Of a stretch of 64,000 nt of DNA, positions 54,793 through 64,000 are shown in pieces. This DNA comes from Devosia sp. Its GTDB lineage: Bacteria; Pseudomonadota; Alphaproteobacteria; Rhizobiales; Devosiaceae. The first letter of the stretch is position 1; each line of letters opens with the position of its first letter. The stretch is taken from contig JAQGJK010000012.1 of the NCBI GenBank assembly GCA_028290665.1, positions 62,001-126,000 of the forward strand, written 5' to 3'. The notes under the pieces are model-generated. The model did not search any database, was not told the origin of the DNA, and saw only the letters and a program-made list of their open reading frames with translations. Made by a program: the position numbers and the translations under genes.

Positions 54793-55410
54793 CTATCCTT
54801 GGAGTGCGATTGGCGGTGTAAAAGCGTGTTCGAGTTGAGTAAAAACGGCGTCGATGCTGGCGCTGAAATCTGTCCAGGCGCGCCAGAAATCGGACAGCGT
54901 GCCAGTCACGATCAGCGCCGCCGCATGCGGATCGACATCGGGGCGGAACGAGCCGTCGCGAATGCCGAGGCGGAAGATGTCGACGAACTGGTTGCGCCAG
55001 AAATCATAGAGCGGCAGCATGATTTCGCCGATCACCGGATCGCGGCGACCGCGTTCGACCAGTTCGGTCAGGATGATGATCAGTTCGGGGGTCTCGGTGA
55101 CGATCTCGCGGAATTCCTCAAATTCGAGGCGCAGGACTTCGAGACCGGTCTTGCCGTCGCGCGGCCGGCGCATTGCCTGCGCCCTGAAATCATGGCGAAT
55201 GGTTTCGGCGACCAGCGCGATCAGCGCTTCCTTGGTCGGCACATGATAATGCAGCGTCGCGATATTGATGCCGACGCGCTCGGCGATGTCGCGGGTGCGA
55301 AGGCCCTCGACGCCTTTTTCAATGATCAGGGCGCGCGCCGCCAGACCGATGGCGACACGCCGCTCGGCAGTGGACTCTCGTCTTGGGAGGTTGGGCGGGC
55401 AAGCATGCAT
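54793..55410 (-). CDS. TetR-family transcriptional repressor
   Basis: 205 aa. N-terminal helix-turn-helix: RRVAIGLAARALIIEKGVEGLRTRDIAERVGINIATLHYHVPTKEALIALVAE. The C-terminal ligand domain is divergent, as usual. It should repress itself and the MFS gene downstream, through the palindrome 32 nt upstream of its start. Confidence 0.92.
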   Translation of the reverse strand: MHACPPNLPRRESTAERRVAIGLAARALIIEKGVEGLRTRDIAERVGINIATLHYHVPTKEALIALVAETIRHDFRAQAMRRPRDGKTGLEVLRLEFEEFREIVTETPELIIILTELVERGRRDPVIGEIMLPLYDFWRNQFVDIFRLGIRDGSFRPDVDPHAAALIVTGTLSDFWRAWTDFSASIDAVFTQLEHAFTPPIALQG

Positions 55411-55441
55411 CGGCGGGGGATACGCCTTGCCCGAGAATCAA

Positions 55442-55457
55442 TCAATCACTTGATTGA
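55442..55457. promoter_or_regulatory. TetR-type operator TCAATCACTTGATTGA
   Basis: A 16-bp near-perfect palindrome (7 of 8 arm positions match) just upstream of the TetR gene; an extra ATCA repeat extends it to the left. Size and position match an autoregulatory TetR operator. Confidence 0.65.
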
Positions 55458-55510
55458 GAAAGTCTGCCATGCGGAATGGTTGACGCACGAAGCGCGCAAG
55501 GCAACGTCAA

Positions 55511-56257
55511 TCAGCGCGGTTCGCGGACCCGGTGCAGGTAGATATCGTCGAACTCCGCCAGTTTCCGCAACGCCTCGCGATCGAGCAATTTGACCGTACT
55601 GCCCTGCCAGGACAACAGCGCGCGGGACCGCAGCTCCTGCAGGACGCGATTGGTGTGGACCGGCGACAAGCCAAGCATGTCGCCGAGATCCTGCTGGGTA
55701 ATCGGCAGGTCGATGGTGTCGTTACCGTCGCGGCCAATTGCCTCCAGGCGCACGTGAATTTCGCAGAACAGATGCGCCATCCGCACAATTGCCGAGCGGC
55801 GGCCGAGCCCCACGGCCCATTCCCGGGTAATCGCGGCGTCGATCAAAGTCAGCAGCCACAGCATTCGCGTCAGATGCGGGAATTGCTCGGTAATCGCGAT
55901 CAACGCAGCGTGCGGCATCTTGGCGATGACCACCCGGGTCAGGGCCCCGACCGAATGGTCCATTTCTTTCAGCGGAAAGCTGTGCAGATCGACAAAATCT
56001 CCGGCAATGTGCAGTGCTACGATCTGGCGCGCGCCGTTTTGCAGCAGCCGATACCGAAACGCCAAGCCGTCGAGCAGCAGGGTACTGACACCCGGGCGAT
56101 CGCCTTCGTTGACGAGATCGCTGCCTTCCGGCAGTATTTCACTCGGCAGCAAGGCGGCCTCCAAGGCAGCGCGCTCCTCTGGCATGATCCTGTCGTGTTG
56201 CTCCAGCCGCAGAAAAAACGCGTCGAGCAGAGGCCAGTGTCGATCGTTGCGCTGCAT
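55511..56257 (-). CDS. Crp/Fnr-family transcriptional regulator
   Basis: 248 aa from the ATG at 56257 (MQRNDRHWPLLDAFFLRL). An N-terminal cyclic-nucleotide-binding-like beta-barrel (LVNEGDRPGVSTLLLDGLAFRYRLLQNGARQIVALHIAGDFVDLHSFPL) and C-terminal HTH (DLPITQQDLGDMLGLSPVHTNRVLQELRSRALLSW). The Fnr iron-sulfur cysteines and the typical cAMP-binding arginine motif are not seen. It belongs to a Crp/Fnr subgroup abundant in Hyphomicrobiales. Signal unknown. Confidence 0.9.
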   Translation of the reverse strand: MQRNDRHWPLLDAFFLRLEQHDRIMPEERAALEAALLPSEILPEGSDLVNEGDRPGVSTLLLDGLAFRYRLLQNGARQIVALHIAGDFVDLHSFPLKEMDHSVGALTRVVIAKMPHAALIAITEQFPHLTRMLWLLTLIDAAITREWAVGLGRRSAIVRMAHLFCEIHVRLEAIGRDGNDTIDLPITQQDLGDMLGLSPVHTNRVLQELRSRALLSWQGSTVKLLDREALRKLAEFDDIYLHRVREPR

Positions 56258-56378
56258 GGAAACCCCGTCCGGCACGCATAACGCCAAGGCTGAATGCAGG
56301 TTGCGAATGGCGTTTGTGGACGCGCAACTGGTTCCACTGTCGAGCATTGTAATTCGACGAACGGTTCCGGTGCCGGCG

Positions 56379-56663
56379 ATGCCACGCTTCTTCTTTGATT
56401 ATCGAGCGGGCGACGCTTTCTATCGTGATGATGTCGGGCTCGAATTCGAAACTGTCGGACAGGCAGTACGAGAAGCCAAGCAGGCCATTGGCGAGGCTAC
56501 GGCAGATGCCCTCAAAAGTGCGGATTCGCTATCGCTGATCATCGACATCCGGAGTGAAACCGGTGAAGTCGTGCATTCGTTGGTTAGCGTGGCCACAGTA
56601 CTGCCGACGATCGTGTCGTCAACCACGCCGACTGGCGATCTACCAGCCAAGGCCGCTGGCTAG
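56379..56663 (+). CDS. DUF6894 family small protein
   Basis: 94 aa from the ATG at 56379 (MPRFFFDYRAGDAFYRDDVGLEFETVGQAVREAKQAIGE). This N-terminal pattern, MPRYFFH-like with an acidic EG segment, is typical of DUF6894 proteins, common in alphaproteobacteria with unknown role. Divergent from the Crp/Fnr gene. Confidence 0.8.
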   Translation: MPRFFFDYRAGDAFYRDDVGLEFETVGQAVREAKQAIGEATADALKSADSLSLIIDIRSETGEVVHSLVSVATVLPTIVSSTTPTGDLPAKAAG

Positions 56664-56748
56664 TAGTGCTGCACCCCGCTCAGCCCACCATTCACCCCGC
56701 GTTCACCGACCAACTGGGATAGGGCGGGGGTAATCACGGGGCATTCCG

Positions 56749-58254
56749 ATGCGGCAATATCTGAGCGGGCTGGTGGCGTTGTGCGTGGCATTGCCACTGG
56801 CCCATGGATCGGCGCTGGCAGCGGGCAATGCGGCGGAGCTGATCGCGCAATGCGATGTGCTGACCGGTTCCCCCTATGACGAATTGCTGCCCGAAGACTT
56901 TTCGCCGGTGCCGTTCGCCTTCATCGATGCTGACGCAGCAAACCTCGCCTGCGCCGCCGCGGCGGCGACCGGTGAGGCGCCGTTGCGGACACAGTACGGC
57001 TGGGGCCGGGCGCTCGATGCGGCGGGCGATTTCGTCGGCGCCTACAATGCCTACCGCATTGCGGCGGACGGGGGCTACCCGATGGCGATGCGGGCGCTCG
57101 GCGTCCTGCTCGCCGAGGGCACTGGTGTCGCGGAGGCCGATGCCGCGGCGTTCGACTGGTTCCAGCGCGCCGCTGCCGCCGGCTCGGTCGTGGCTTTGTC
57201 AGATCTCGGTTATGCTTACGCCAATGGCGAGGGGGTCGAGGTCGACGATGCGGTTGCGCTCGACTACTTCGAACGCGCCGCGGCGGCCGGCATCGACTCG
57301 GCACTGACCTATCTCGGCTATATGTACACCGGCGGCATTGGCGTCGGCCGCGACGATGCCAAAGGCGTTGCCTATTACGAGGCGGCGGCGGACCTCGAGG
57401 ATGCCGAAGCACTGCTGGCGCTCGGCCTCATGCACTACAGCGGCACCAGTGGACTTGCCGTCGACAGCGACCTTGCCCGTTCGTTGCTGCAGCGTGCCGT
57501 CGACCAGGGCAGCACCGACGCCATGGAAGTCCTCGGAGCGATGTACCTGCCGAGCAGGGGGCTCGAACCCGACGCCGACCTCGCCGCCTTCTGGTTCGAC
57601 CGCGCCGTCGAGGGCCGCGACGCCTACCAGATCATCGAAAGCGGCAACCGCTTTGAATATGCCAATGCCGGCTACCCGCGCGACGAATATGCCGCGGCAG
57701 AACTCTATCGCCGCGCCGCGGCGCTCGGCGGTGGCGAGGGCTATTACCAACTCGGCCGGATGCTGTACGACTACCCGCAACTCGACCCGGACCCGTTCGC
57801 CTCCGAGGGGTATTTCGAACGGGCGTTCCAGTTCGGCGATTTGAGCTACGCCTACCAAGTCGGCACCTTTTACGAAACCGTCGGGCTGCGTGACGAGGCC
57901 TTGCGCTGGTATGAACGGGGCGCCGGCGCCGGCGATGTCGGAGCTATCCTCCGGCTGGCACTGTCCTATCATTTCGGTCTCGCCGTCGATGCCCAGCCAG
58001 CGAAGGCCGCGGGTCTCTACGAACAGGCGGCGGTGCTTGGCGGCGGGGAGGCCATGCTGCACATCGCTTACGATTATTATTTCGGCACCGATGAGCTCGA
58101 CGATTACGAGCCCGATCTTGAAATGGCGCTCAGCTGGTTCAAGCGCGCCGAAGCAGCGGGGCAAACCGACGCCGTGCGCTATGTGGAAGTGATCAGTTCG
58201 GCGCTTTATGGCTTTACCGAGCAGCGCCGGGCCGACAAGACGCAACTGAACTGA
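56749..58254 (+). CDS. Secreted Sel1-repeat (SLR) protein
   Basis: 501 aa with a signal peptide (LVALCVALPLAHGSALA). Many Sel1-like 36-residue helical repeats follow from about residue 75, for example YPMAMRALGVLLAEGTGV, VVALSDLGYAYANGEGVE, DSALTYLGYMYTGGIGVG and DAEALLALGLMHYSGTSG. Such solenoids act as protein-interaction scaffolds, often in periplasmic signalling. Partner unknown. Confidence 0.88.
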   Translation: MRQYLSGLVALCVALPLAHGSALAAGNAAELIAQCDVLTGSPYDELLPEDFSPVPFAFIDADAANLACAAAAATGEAPLRTQYGWGRALDAAGDFVGAYNAYRIAADGGYPMAMRALGVLLAEGTGVAEADAAAFDWFQRAAAAGSVVALSDLGYAYANGEGVEVDDAVALDYFERAAAAGIDSALTYLGYMYTGGIGVGRDDAKGVAYYEAAADLEDAEALLALGLMHYSGTSGLAVDSDLARSLLQRAVDQGSTDAMEVLGAMYLPSRGLEPDADLAAFWFDRAVEGRDAYQIIESGNRFEYANAGYPRDEYAAAELYRRAAALGGGEGYYQLGRMLYDYPQLDPDPFASEGYFERAFQFGDLSYAYQVGTFYETVGLRDEALRWYERGAGAGDVGAILRLALSYHFGLAVDAQPAKAAGLYEQAAVLGGGEAMLHIAYDYYFGTDELDDYEPDLEMALSWFKRAEAAGQTDAVRYVEVISSALYGFTEQRRADKTQLN

Positions 58255-58353
58255 AAACAGTCACAATACTGCAGCAATTTCCGGCTTGAGCTTAGCGCCT
58301 CGTTCGTGTCGCTCAGGCACTTAGAAGTCACCCCGTTACCTCAAAGGATCAAG

Positions 58354-59673
58354 ATGACGCCCGCCCGACTGCTTACCGTCTCGCTGCTGACTTCGGTGGC
58401 GCTGTTGCCACTGCCCGCTATTGCCCAAGATGCTGGGGATGCCGACGCGTTCCTCGATCGCGTCGCCGCGACCTTCGAGGTCCTCGGCTACACTATCGAT
58501 TTCGGCGATGCGACGATGGCTGGCGACACCATCACCGTCAAAGGTTTTTCCGCCTCGCTGGCCGCCATGCCCGATGCCGACCCGTTCACCACCGATGTCG
58601 AACTGACCTTCGAGGGCGTCGCCGAGACCGAGGATGGCGGCTATTCCGCCGAGGCGCTGACCGTCCCGACCATCGAGGGTGGCGATGACGATTTCGCGTA
58701 CAGCCTCGCCGGCATTGCGCTGTCGGACCTGTATTTCCCGGGCGGCGAAGCGACGATGCTCGACGGCATCGAGATGGTCGGCGGCGCCGAGGCGGGCCCG
58801 TTCGCCTTTTCGAACAAGGGCACCGACCTGATCACCATCGATTCGATTACCGCCGATTCCGAATTCGGCTTCGCCGACGACGATGCTGAAATCTCGAGCA
58901 TTACCTCGACAGTGGCGGTCGAGGGCATCACCCTCAACCTCGCTGACGCTCCCGACACCGAACCCGCGGTCATCGAGGCGTTCGGCGACGTCGTCACCGG
59001 CTCGATCCATCAGCAATCCAGCTGGGACTTAACCACCGGCGATCTCGCCATCAGCAATTTTGATATCACCGCCGACAATCTCGCGACGCTGTCGGGCGAT
59101 CTGTCGATCACCGGCTATACGCTGGCCGTGCTCGAAACCATGTCGAAAATGCAGGAAGAATCGGCCGGCATGACCCCCGAGCAGATGCAGCAGCAGCAGG
59201 CCACCGCCGGCATGGCGCTGCTGGCCCAACTTGGGCTCGGCGGCATTTCGCTGCGCCTCGACGATGCCTCGCTGACCAACAAGGTGCTGACCCTGATCAG
59301 CGACATGCAGGGAGCCAAGGTCGACGACTTCACGGCCGGTCTCGAAGGCATGCTCGCCGCAGTACTGCCGCCGGCGCTGGGCGACGAGTTCAATGGCGAG
59401 ATCAAGGACGCCGTCGCGACGTTCCTCGCCGATCCCCAGAGCCTCTACGTGGCGATTGCACCCGCAACGCCGGTCAACTTCGCCGTGCTGATGATGTCCG
59501 CCGGTCAGCCGCAGATGCTGATCGACATGCTCAACGTCACCATCAGCGCCAACGATACCGACATGGGCGTCGATGCCCCGGATGCGATGAGTGCTGACGA
59601 GGCACCCGTCGACGACGCGGCTGCTGCCGACGAAGAATCGACCGATCGCAGCAAGGACAAGGTCGGCAACTGA
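58354..59673 (+). CDS. Secreted protein of unknown function, acidic, Asp/Ala-rich
   Basis: 439 aa from the ATG at 58354, preceded by AAGGA, with a signal peptide (LLTVSLLTSVALLPLPAIA). The mature part is very acidic. It contains repeating beta-like segments with DLxITxFDIT/DNLATLSGDLSITGYT character, and ends in a disordered acidic tail (DEAPVDDAAAADEEST). I do not recognise a family by motif. Ends before a hairpin at 59708. Confidence 0.75.
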   Translation: MTPARLLTVSLLTSVALLPLPAIAQDAGDADAFLDRVAATFEVLGYTIDFGDATMAGDTITVKGFSASLAAMPDADPFTTDVELTFEGVAETEDGGYSAEALTVPTIEGGDDDFAYSLAGIALSDLYFPGGEATMLDGIEMVGGAEAGPFAFSNKGTDLITIDSITADSEFGFADDDAEISSITSTVAVEGITLNLADAPDTEPAVIEAFGDVVTGSIHQQSSWDLTTGDLAISNFDITADNLATLSGDLSITGYTLAVLETMSKMQEESAGMTPEQMQQQQATAGMALLAQLGLGGISLRLDDASLTNKVLTLISDMQGAKVDDFTAGLEGMLAAVLPPALGDEFNGEIKDAVATFLADPQSLYVAIAPATPVNFAVLMMSAGQPQMLIDMLNVTISANDTDMGVDAPDAMSADEAPVDDAAAADEESTDRSKDKVGN

Positions 59674-59707
59674 TCGCCGATCGTTCGTTGAACTGATCAA
59701 CAGCACC

Positions 59708-59735
59708 TCGCCGGGGCGTGATGCCGCCCCGGCGA
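59708..59735 (+). terminator. GC-rich hairpin after the acidic secreted-protein gene
   Basis: A perfect 11-bp stem (TCGCCGGGGCG/CGCCCCGGCGA) with a 6-nt loop, 35 nt past the stop. No T-run. Probably a transcription terminator or 3' stabiliser. Confidence 0.6.
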
Positions 59736-59780
59736 ACCGTGCTGATGCTCTTGCGCCGCGGTCATGCTAAACTCGACCCT

Positions 59781-60488
59781 ATGGACATCCCCGCACCCCT
59801 GCCCGTCCGCTCGCTCGCCCATGTCACCGACTGGGTGTTCGATCTCGACAACACGCTCTATCCGCGCACCTGCAATCTGTTCGCGCAGATCGACAGCCTG
59901 ATCACCGCCTATGTGATGGACGTCACCCAGCTCGAATTCGACGCCGCGCGGCTGTTGCAGAAATCCTATTACCGCAATTTCGGCACCACGCTGAACGGGC
60001 TGATGCAGCTTCACGAGGTCGATCCCGACCATTTCCTCAACACCGTGCACCGGATCGATTATTCACCCGTCGATCCGCACCCCGAACTCGCCGCGGCCAT
60101 CTCGGCGCTGCCGGGCCGCAAGTTCATCCTGACCAATGGCGATGTCGGCCATGCCCATGCCGTGCTCGGCCGGCTGGGTTCGCTCGGCGAGGTGTTCACC
60201 GACGTGTTCGACATCCGCGCCATGGCCTACAGGCCAAAACCCCTGCCCGAGGCCTATTCGGTGTTCCTCGCCAAGCACGGCATCGATGCGAACCGCTCGG
60301 CGATGTTCGACGACCTCGAAAAGAACCTCAAAGTCCCGCACGACACCGGCATGGTGACGGTCCAGGTGATCGCCGCCGACGATTTCGCGCACGCGCAGGT
60401 CGAGAGCTGGGAACTCGAACGCAGCGGCGCGGCGCATGTGCACCACACCACCGCCGACCTCGCCGGCTTCCTCCGCGCGCTGCCGTAA
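59781..60488 (+). CDS. HAD-family pyrimidine 5'-nucleotidase-like phosphatase
   Basis: 235 aa from the ATG at 59781 ([11 protein letters not shown]); the track adds a 21-residue non-coding lead. HAD motif I DWVFDLDNTLYP, motif II FILTNGD, motif III Lys in YRPKPLPEAY and motif IV MFDDLEKNL. This matches the SDT1-type pyrimidine 5'-nucleotidase group, a gene that in Hyphomicrobiales usually sits between argB and dapD. Confidence 0.9.
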   Translation: MDIPAPLPVRSLAHVTDWVFDLDNTLYPRTCNLFAQIDSLITAYVMDVTQLEFDAARLLQKSYYRNFGTTLNGLMQLHEVDPDHFLNTVHRIDYSPVDPHPELAAAISALPGRKFILTNGDVGHAHAVLGRLGSLGEVFTDVFDIRAMAYRPKPLPEAYSVFLAKHGIDANRSAMFDDLEKNLKVPHDTGMVTVQVIAADDFAHAQVESWELERSGAAHVHHTTADLAGFLRALP

Positions 60489-60569
60489 CCATTTCCACCG
60501 GATCGCCTCGACAGCCCGCCTGCGTAAATGGTTAGTGCCGGGTTAACCACCGGCACCCGAGGAGCCATC

Positions 60570-60944
60570 TTGCGCAACGTCCTGCAACTGTTCACCGCGC
60601 TTGCCATCCTGCTCTCGGCGTATGCCTTCGCCGCACCGAGCGCCCGTGCCGAAACGCTGACCTTCGTCATCGAAAGCCAGGTCGACGATGTCTTGCGCCT
60701 CGAATTCTCCTCGACCTCGCGCCAGGTCTTCTGGCCCGCCGGCAACAAAAGCTGGGTGCTCGACGACTATGACGCCCACAGCTACAAACTGAGCTGCAAC
60801 CGCGGCGAGCAGGTCTGCTACGGCGCCTGGCAAACCGACGGCACCCTCCGCTGGGGCCGCGGCTACCGCGCCGACACCGCCTGTAAAACCTGCTGCTACA
60901 CCTGCAACGGCAGCACCACCAAGGTCATCCGCCTGACGTATTGA
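60570..60944 (+). CDS. Small secreted Cys-rich protein, unknown function
   Basis: 124 aa when started at the TTG at 60570, which follows CGAGGAGCC; the ATG at 60528 has no site and disrupts the signal peptide. Signal peptide LQLFTALAILLSAYAFA; the mature part ends in a cysteine cluster (TACKTCCYTCNGS) after a Trp-rich GAWQTDGTLRWGRGY. Likely a disulfide-bonded periplasmic or secreted protein. Family not recognised. Confidence 0.7.
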   Translation: MRNVLQLFTALAILLSAYAFAAPSARAETLTFVIESQVDDVLRLEFSSTSRQVFWPAGNKSWVLDDYDAHSYKLSCNRGEQVCYGAWQTDGTLRWGRGYRADTACKTCCYTCNGSTTKVIRLTY

Positions 60945-60965
60945 GGGCTGCGGGTTGGCGCCATG

Positions 60966-61119
60966 CCCTCGTGGTTCGAGAGTCGCTGCCGCTTCCACCT
61001 CACCATGAGGGCTGAGGGGGTGGCCGTCGTTAAGAAGCTGTAGATCGTCTCCTTCAACGACGCTCACTCTCACCCTCATGGTGAGGTGCGAGGCAAAGCC
61101 GAGCCTCGAACCACGAGGG
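60966..61119. repeat. 154-bp nested palindromic intergenic element
   Basis: Three nested pairs of inverted arms: CCCTCGTGGTTCGAG (60966-60980) with 61105-61119, CACCTCACCATGAGG (60996-61010) with 61074-61088, and CGTCGTT (61025-61031) with 61056-61062. All arms are perfect. The whole can fold into one long hairpin with bulges. It occupies the 216-bp gap between two convergent genes and is the kind of dispersed palindromic repeat found between genes in this order. Confidence 0.85.
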
Positions 61120-61160
61120 TGAGCCACGGCGGTGACCCCGTGCTGCCCCCGCTATGCCCC

Positions 61161-62009
61161 CTAACCCAACTCCACCACCGGCAGCCCATAAAACTCCCGC
61201 ACCACTTCCCATCCATCCGCCGCATCGTCCACCACGCTGAACAGCTTGGTATCATCCGGCCCGATGGTCCCCGCTTCCGCCAGCGCGTCGAAGTTGATGA
61301 TCTTTCGCCAGAACTCCGTGCCGAACAGCAGCACCGGGATGCGCTTCATGCGGCCGGTCTGGATCAGCGTGATGGTCTCGAAAAACTCGTCGAGCGTGCC
61401 GAAACCGCCCGGAAAGATCGCCACGGCCTTGGCGCGCAGCAGGAAATGAATCTTCCGCGTCGCGAAATAGTGGAAATTGAAGCACAGCTCCGGCGTCACA
61501 TAGGCGTTGGGTGCCTGCTCGTGCGGCAACACGATGTTGAGCCCGATCGAGGGCGCGCCGACTTCCGAAGCACCGCGATTGCCGGCTTCCATCACCCCCG
61601 GTCCGCCGCCGGTGACGACGACATATTCCTTGAACGCCAGCGCCTTGGCGGTCAGCGAGGCGTATTGCGCGAACAGCCGCGCCTCGGTGTAGTAGCGGCT
61701 GGCGATCTCTAGGTTGCGCTTCTGCGTCTCGTTGCGCGCCGCCCAGGCATCCTTGCCGGGCTCCGGGATGCGGGCGCCGCCGAACAGCACCACGGTCGAG
61801 TTGATCCCCGCCTCGCGCAGCCGAAACTCCGGCTTCAGGTATTCGAGCTGGAAGCGCACGCCACGGATATCTTCCGAGGTCATGAACTCCTCGTCCGAGA
61901 ACGCCAGCTTGAAGGTCGAGGAGGCGGTTTGCGGCGTGTGCGGCGCCGCCTTGATCGCCTTGACGTCTTCGAGCGAGGTGCGCAGCGGCGTCTGCCGGCG
62001 TTTGGCCAT
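61161..62009 (-). CDS. LOG-family (TIGR00730-type) nucleoside monophosphate phosphoribohydrolase-like protein
   Basis: 282 aa from the ATG at 62009 (MAKRRQTPLRTSLEDVKA); the track start overruns upstream. The LOG signature PGGFGTLDEFFETITLIQTG and the glycine-rich VTGGGPGVMEAGNRGA identify the family. Members hydrolyse cytokinin riboside or other nucleoside 5'-monophosphates. It is longer than classic LOG (about 190 aa), with a 70-residue N-terminal extension. Convergent neighbour is separated by the palindromic element. Confidence 0.9.
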   Translation of the reverse strand: MAKRRQTPLRTSLEDVKAIKAAPHTPQTASSTFKLAFSDEEFMTSEDIRGVRFQLEYLKPEFRLREAGINSTVVLFGGARIPEPGKDAWAARNETQKRNLEIASRYYTEARLFAQYASLTAKALAFKEYVVVTGGGPGVMEAGNRGASEVGAPSIGLNIVLPHEQAPNAYVTPELCFNFHYFATRKIHFLLRAKAVAIFPGGFGTLDEFFETITLIQTGRMKRIPVLLFGTEFWRKIINFDALAEAGTIGPDDTKLFSVVDDAADGWEVVREFYGLPVVELG

Positions 62010-62112
62010 GCTGGTATTCCCGAACCTGTTTGCTGCCGAGACTATTAGCACTCGGTTAAGGATGCATGCGCCGCCACAATTCGGCACCGCATCATTGCGT
62101 CCTGTCGCTGCC

Positions 62113-63045
62113 ATGTCGGCGTCACCCCACAGCATTGCAACCGCGCGCGAGTTCACTTCGGTGGAAGCGCGGATCGATGCCGTGGCGCATGGGGTGCTGA
62201 GGCGCCTGCCGCGTCACGGCCTGTCGGGCGCCGCAGTCGAATTCCTGGTGTTCGGGTTAAAGCAGGGCTGGGCCTGCCTGTTCGGCGGCATGATGCTCGG
62301 GCTGATCATCGTCACCCGCTATGCCTGGCCCGAAGCGGCGCCGTTCGCGCGCTATGATTTCCTCGTCGTCGCCGGGCTGCTGATTCAAATCGGCATGATC
62401 GCCTTCCGGCTCGAAACCCTCAACGAAGCCAAGGTCATTTTCCTCTTCCACCTCGTCGGCACCGGGATGGAGTTGTTCAAGACCGCAGCGGGCTCGTGGA
62501 TTTATCCCGAGCCGAGCCTGCTCAAGCTCGGCAATGTGCCGCTATTCTCGGGTTTCATGTATGCCTGCGTCGGCAGTTACTTGGCCCGTATCCAGCGCAT
62601 CTTCGATATCCGCTTCGTCCGCTATCCGCCGCTATGGGCGACGGCGCCGGTGGCGGGGCTGATCTACCTCAACTTTTTCACCCACCACTACATTTACGAT
62701 TTCCGCTGGGTGCTGCTCGCCGCCGTGGTGATCCTGTGGTTGCCGAGCGTGATGCACTACCGGGTGTTCCGCTTCCGGCACCGCATGCCACTGCTGTTGG
62801 CATTTTTCCTCGTCGCCATCTTCATCTGGCTCGCCGAAAACATCGGTACCTTCTCGCGCGCCTGGCTCTATCCCGGGCAGGAGGCTGGCTGGACCCTGGT
62901 GTCGATCGACAAGCTCGGCTCATGGTACTTGCTGATGATCATCTCGGTGGTGCTGGTGAACTGGATACACCCCCCAAAGCCTTATGAGGCCGCCGTTGAC
63001 AGCGGGGGGAGCAAAGCTATGGTCGCGCCCGCACCAACTGCCTGA
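62113..63045 (+). CDS. DUF817 integral membrane protein
   Basis: 310 aa from the ATG at 62113 ([14 protein letters not shown]); an ATG at 62062 is an alternative. About eight helices, with the family-typical [50 protein letters not shown] and [18 protein letters not shown]817 proteins are uncharacterised inner-membrane proteins of proteobacteria. Located 20 nt before dapD, same strand. Confidence 0.85.
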   Translation: MSASPHSIATAREFTSVEARIDAVAHGVLRRLPRHGLSGAAVEFLVFGLKQGWACLFGGMMLGLIIVTRYAWPEAAPFARYDFLVVAGLLIQIGMIAFRLETLNEAKVIFLFHLVGTGMELFKTAAGSWIYPEPSLLKLGNVPLFSGFMYACVGSYLARIQRIFDIRFVRYPPLWATAPVAGLIYLNFFTHHYIYDFRWVLLAAVVILWLPSVMHYRVFRFRHRMPLLLAFFLVAIFIWLAENIGTFSRAWLYPGQEAGWTLVSIDKLGSWYLLMIISVVLVNWIHPPKPYEAAVDSGGSKAMVAPAPTA

Positions 63046-63065
63046 CCCCTTGTTCCGGAACCGCC

Positions 63066-63908
<843 letters not shown>

Positions 63909-64000
63909 GTTCACTCGGGACTGCCTCGCTTTTAAGGTATTTTCTGTAACTTACTTATTATTGCACAAATCCATTTGATTTATTTATGCCACAGAATATA
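63909..64000. other. AT-rich tail, no gene seen
   Basis: The last 90 bases fall sharply in GC (TTACTTATTATTGCAC, TTGATTTATTTATGCC) compared with the rest. Either a promoter region for the next gene or the edge of a transferred element; nothing more can be said from this window. Confidence 0.4.

Overview
The window is GC-rich and reads as a chromosomal segment of an alphaproteobacterium of the order Hyphomicrobiales, most likely Devosia-like. The main anchors are the rpmH-rnpA-yidC-engB block, the argB, pyrimidine-nucleotidase-like HAD and dapD genes that usually follow it in this order, many ABC importers, and Sel1, DUF6894 and DUF817 proteins. No rRNA, CRISPR array, phage or insertion sequence was seen. 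One tRNA-Arg(ACG) is present. The taxonomic call is an inference from gene content and order.

Layout. (1) 1-3241, minus strand: a propionyl-CoA-type carboxylase operon (beta subunit, a small HXXEE membrane protein, and an alpha subunit cut by the window edge). (2) 3361-7547: a Cys-rich secreted protein, an MgtC-like membrane protein, an orphan FliK-like/FlhB-like pair and a DUF2934 protein. (3) 7544-25433: sugar and sugar-acid catabolism. It holds an RraA-type aldolase, four enolase-superfamily dehydratases (one close to mannonate dehydratase/RspA), a Gfo/Idh/MocA oxidoreductase, two carbohydrate ABC importers, and GntR, IclR and LacI regulators. (4) 25567-26864: decayed genes around a second IclR regulator.

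(5) 26864-38029, minus strand, is the most interesting region. A betaine-type ABC importer in yehZYXW order sits with five enzymes: a histidine-ammonia-lyase homologue without the MIO serine, a divergent urocanate hydratase, a DUF917/S-methyl-thiohydantoin-desulfurase-type protein, a hydantoinase-like amidohydrolase and an M20 N-carbamoyl-amino-acid hydrolase. Imidazolonepropionase (HutI) is absent. Together these fit a complete route from ergothioneine (or S-methyl-ergothioneine) through thiourocanate, thiohydantoin propionate, hydantoin propionate and N-carbamoylglutamate to glutamate. The substrate is inferred, not shown.

(6) 38100-44590: a flavodoxin-fold oxidoreductase, an MFS exporter, a VOC protein, tRNA-Arg, a histidine kinase, and a lipoamide-dehydrogenase-like flavoprotein that has lost its redox cysteines. 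(7) 44809-47806: rpmH, rnpA, yidC and engB, with coupled 4-nt overlaps from rnpA through engB. (8) 47799-63908: a glutamine amidotransferase-like protein, a Tat-exported MsrB, a fasciclin protein and an RskA-type anti-sigma/ECF sigma pair, then argB, a methyltransferase, an MFS-TetR pair, a Crp/Fnr regulator, secreted proteins, the HAD phosphatase, a large palindromic repeat, a LOG protein, DUF817 and dapD. The last 90 bases are AT-rich with no gene seen.

Most ORF-track entries are antisense or frame-shifted shadows. Starts were re-chosen wherever a ribosome-binding site, a signal peptide or a stop/start overlap pointed to a better codon.
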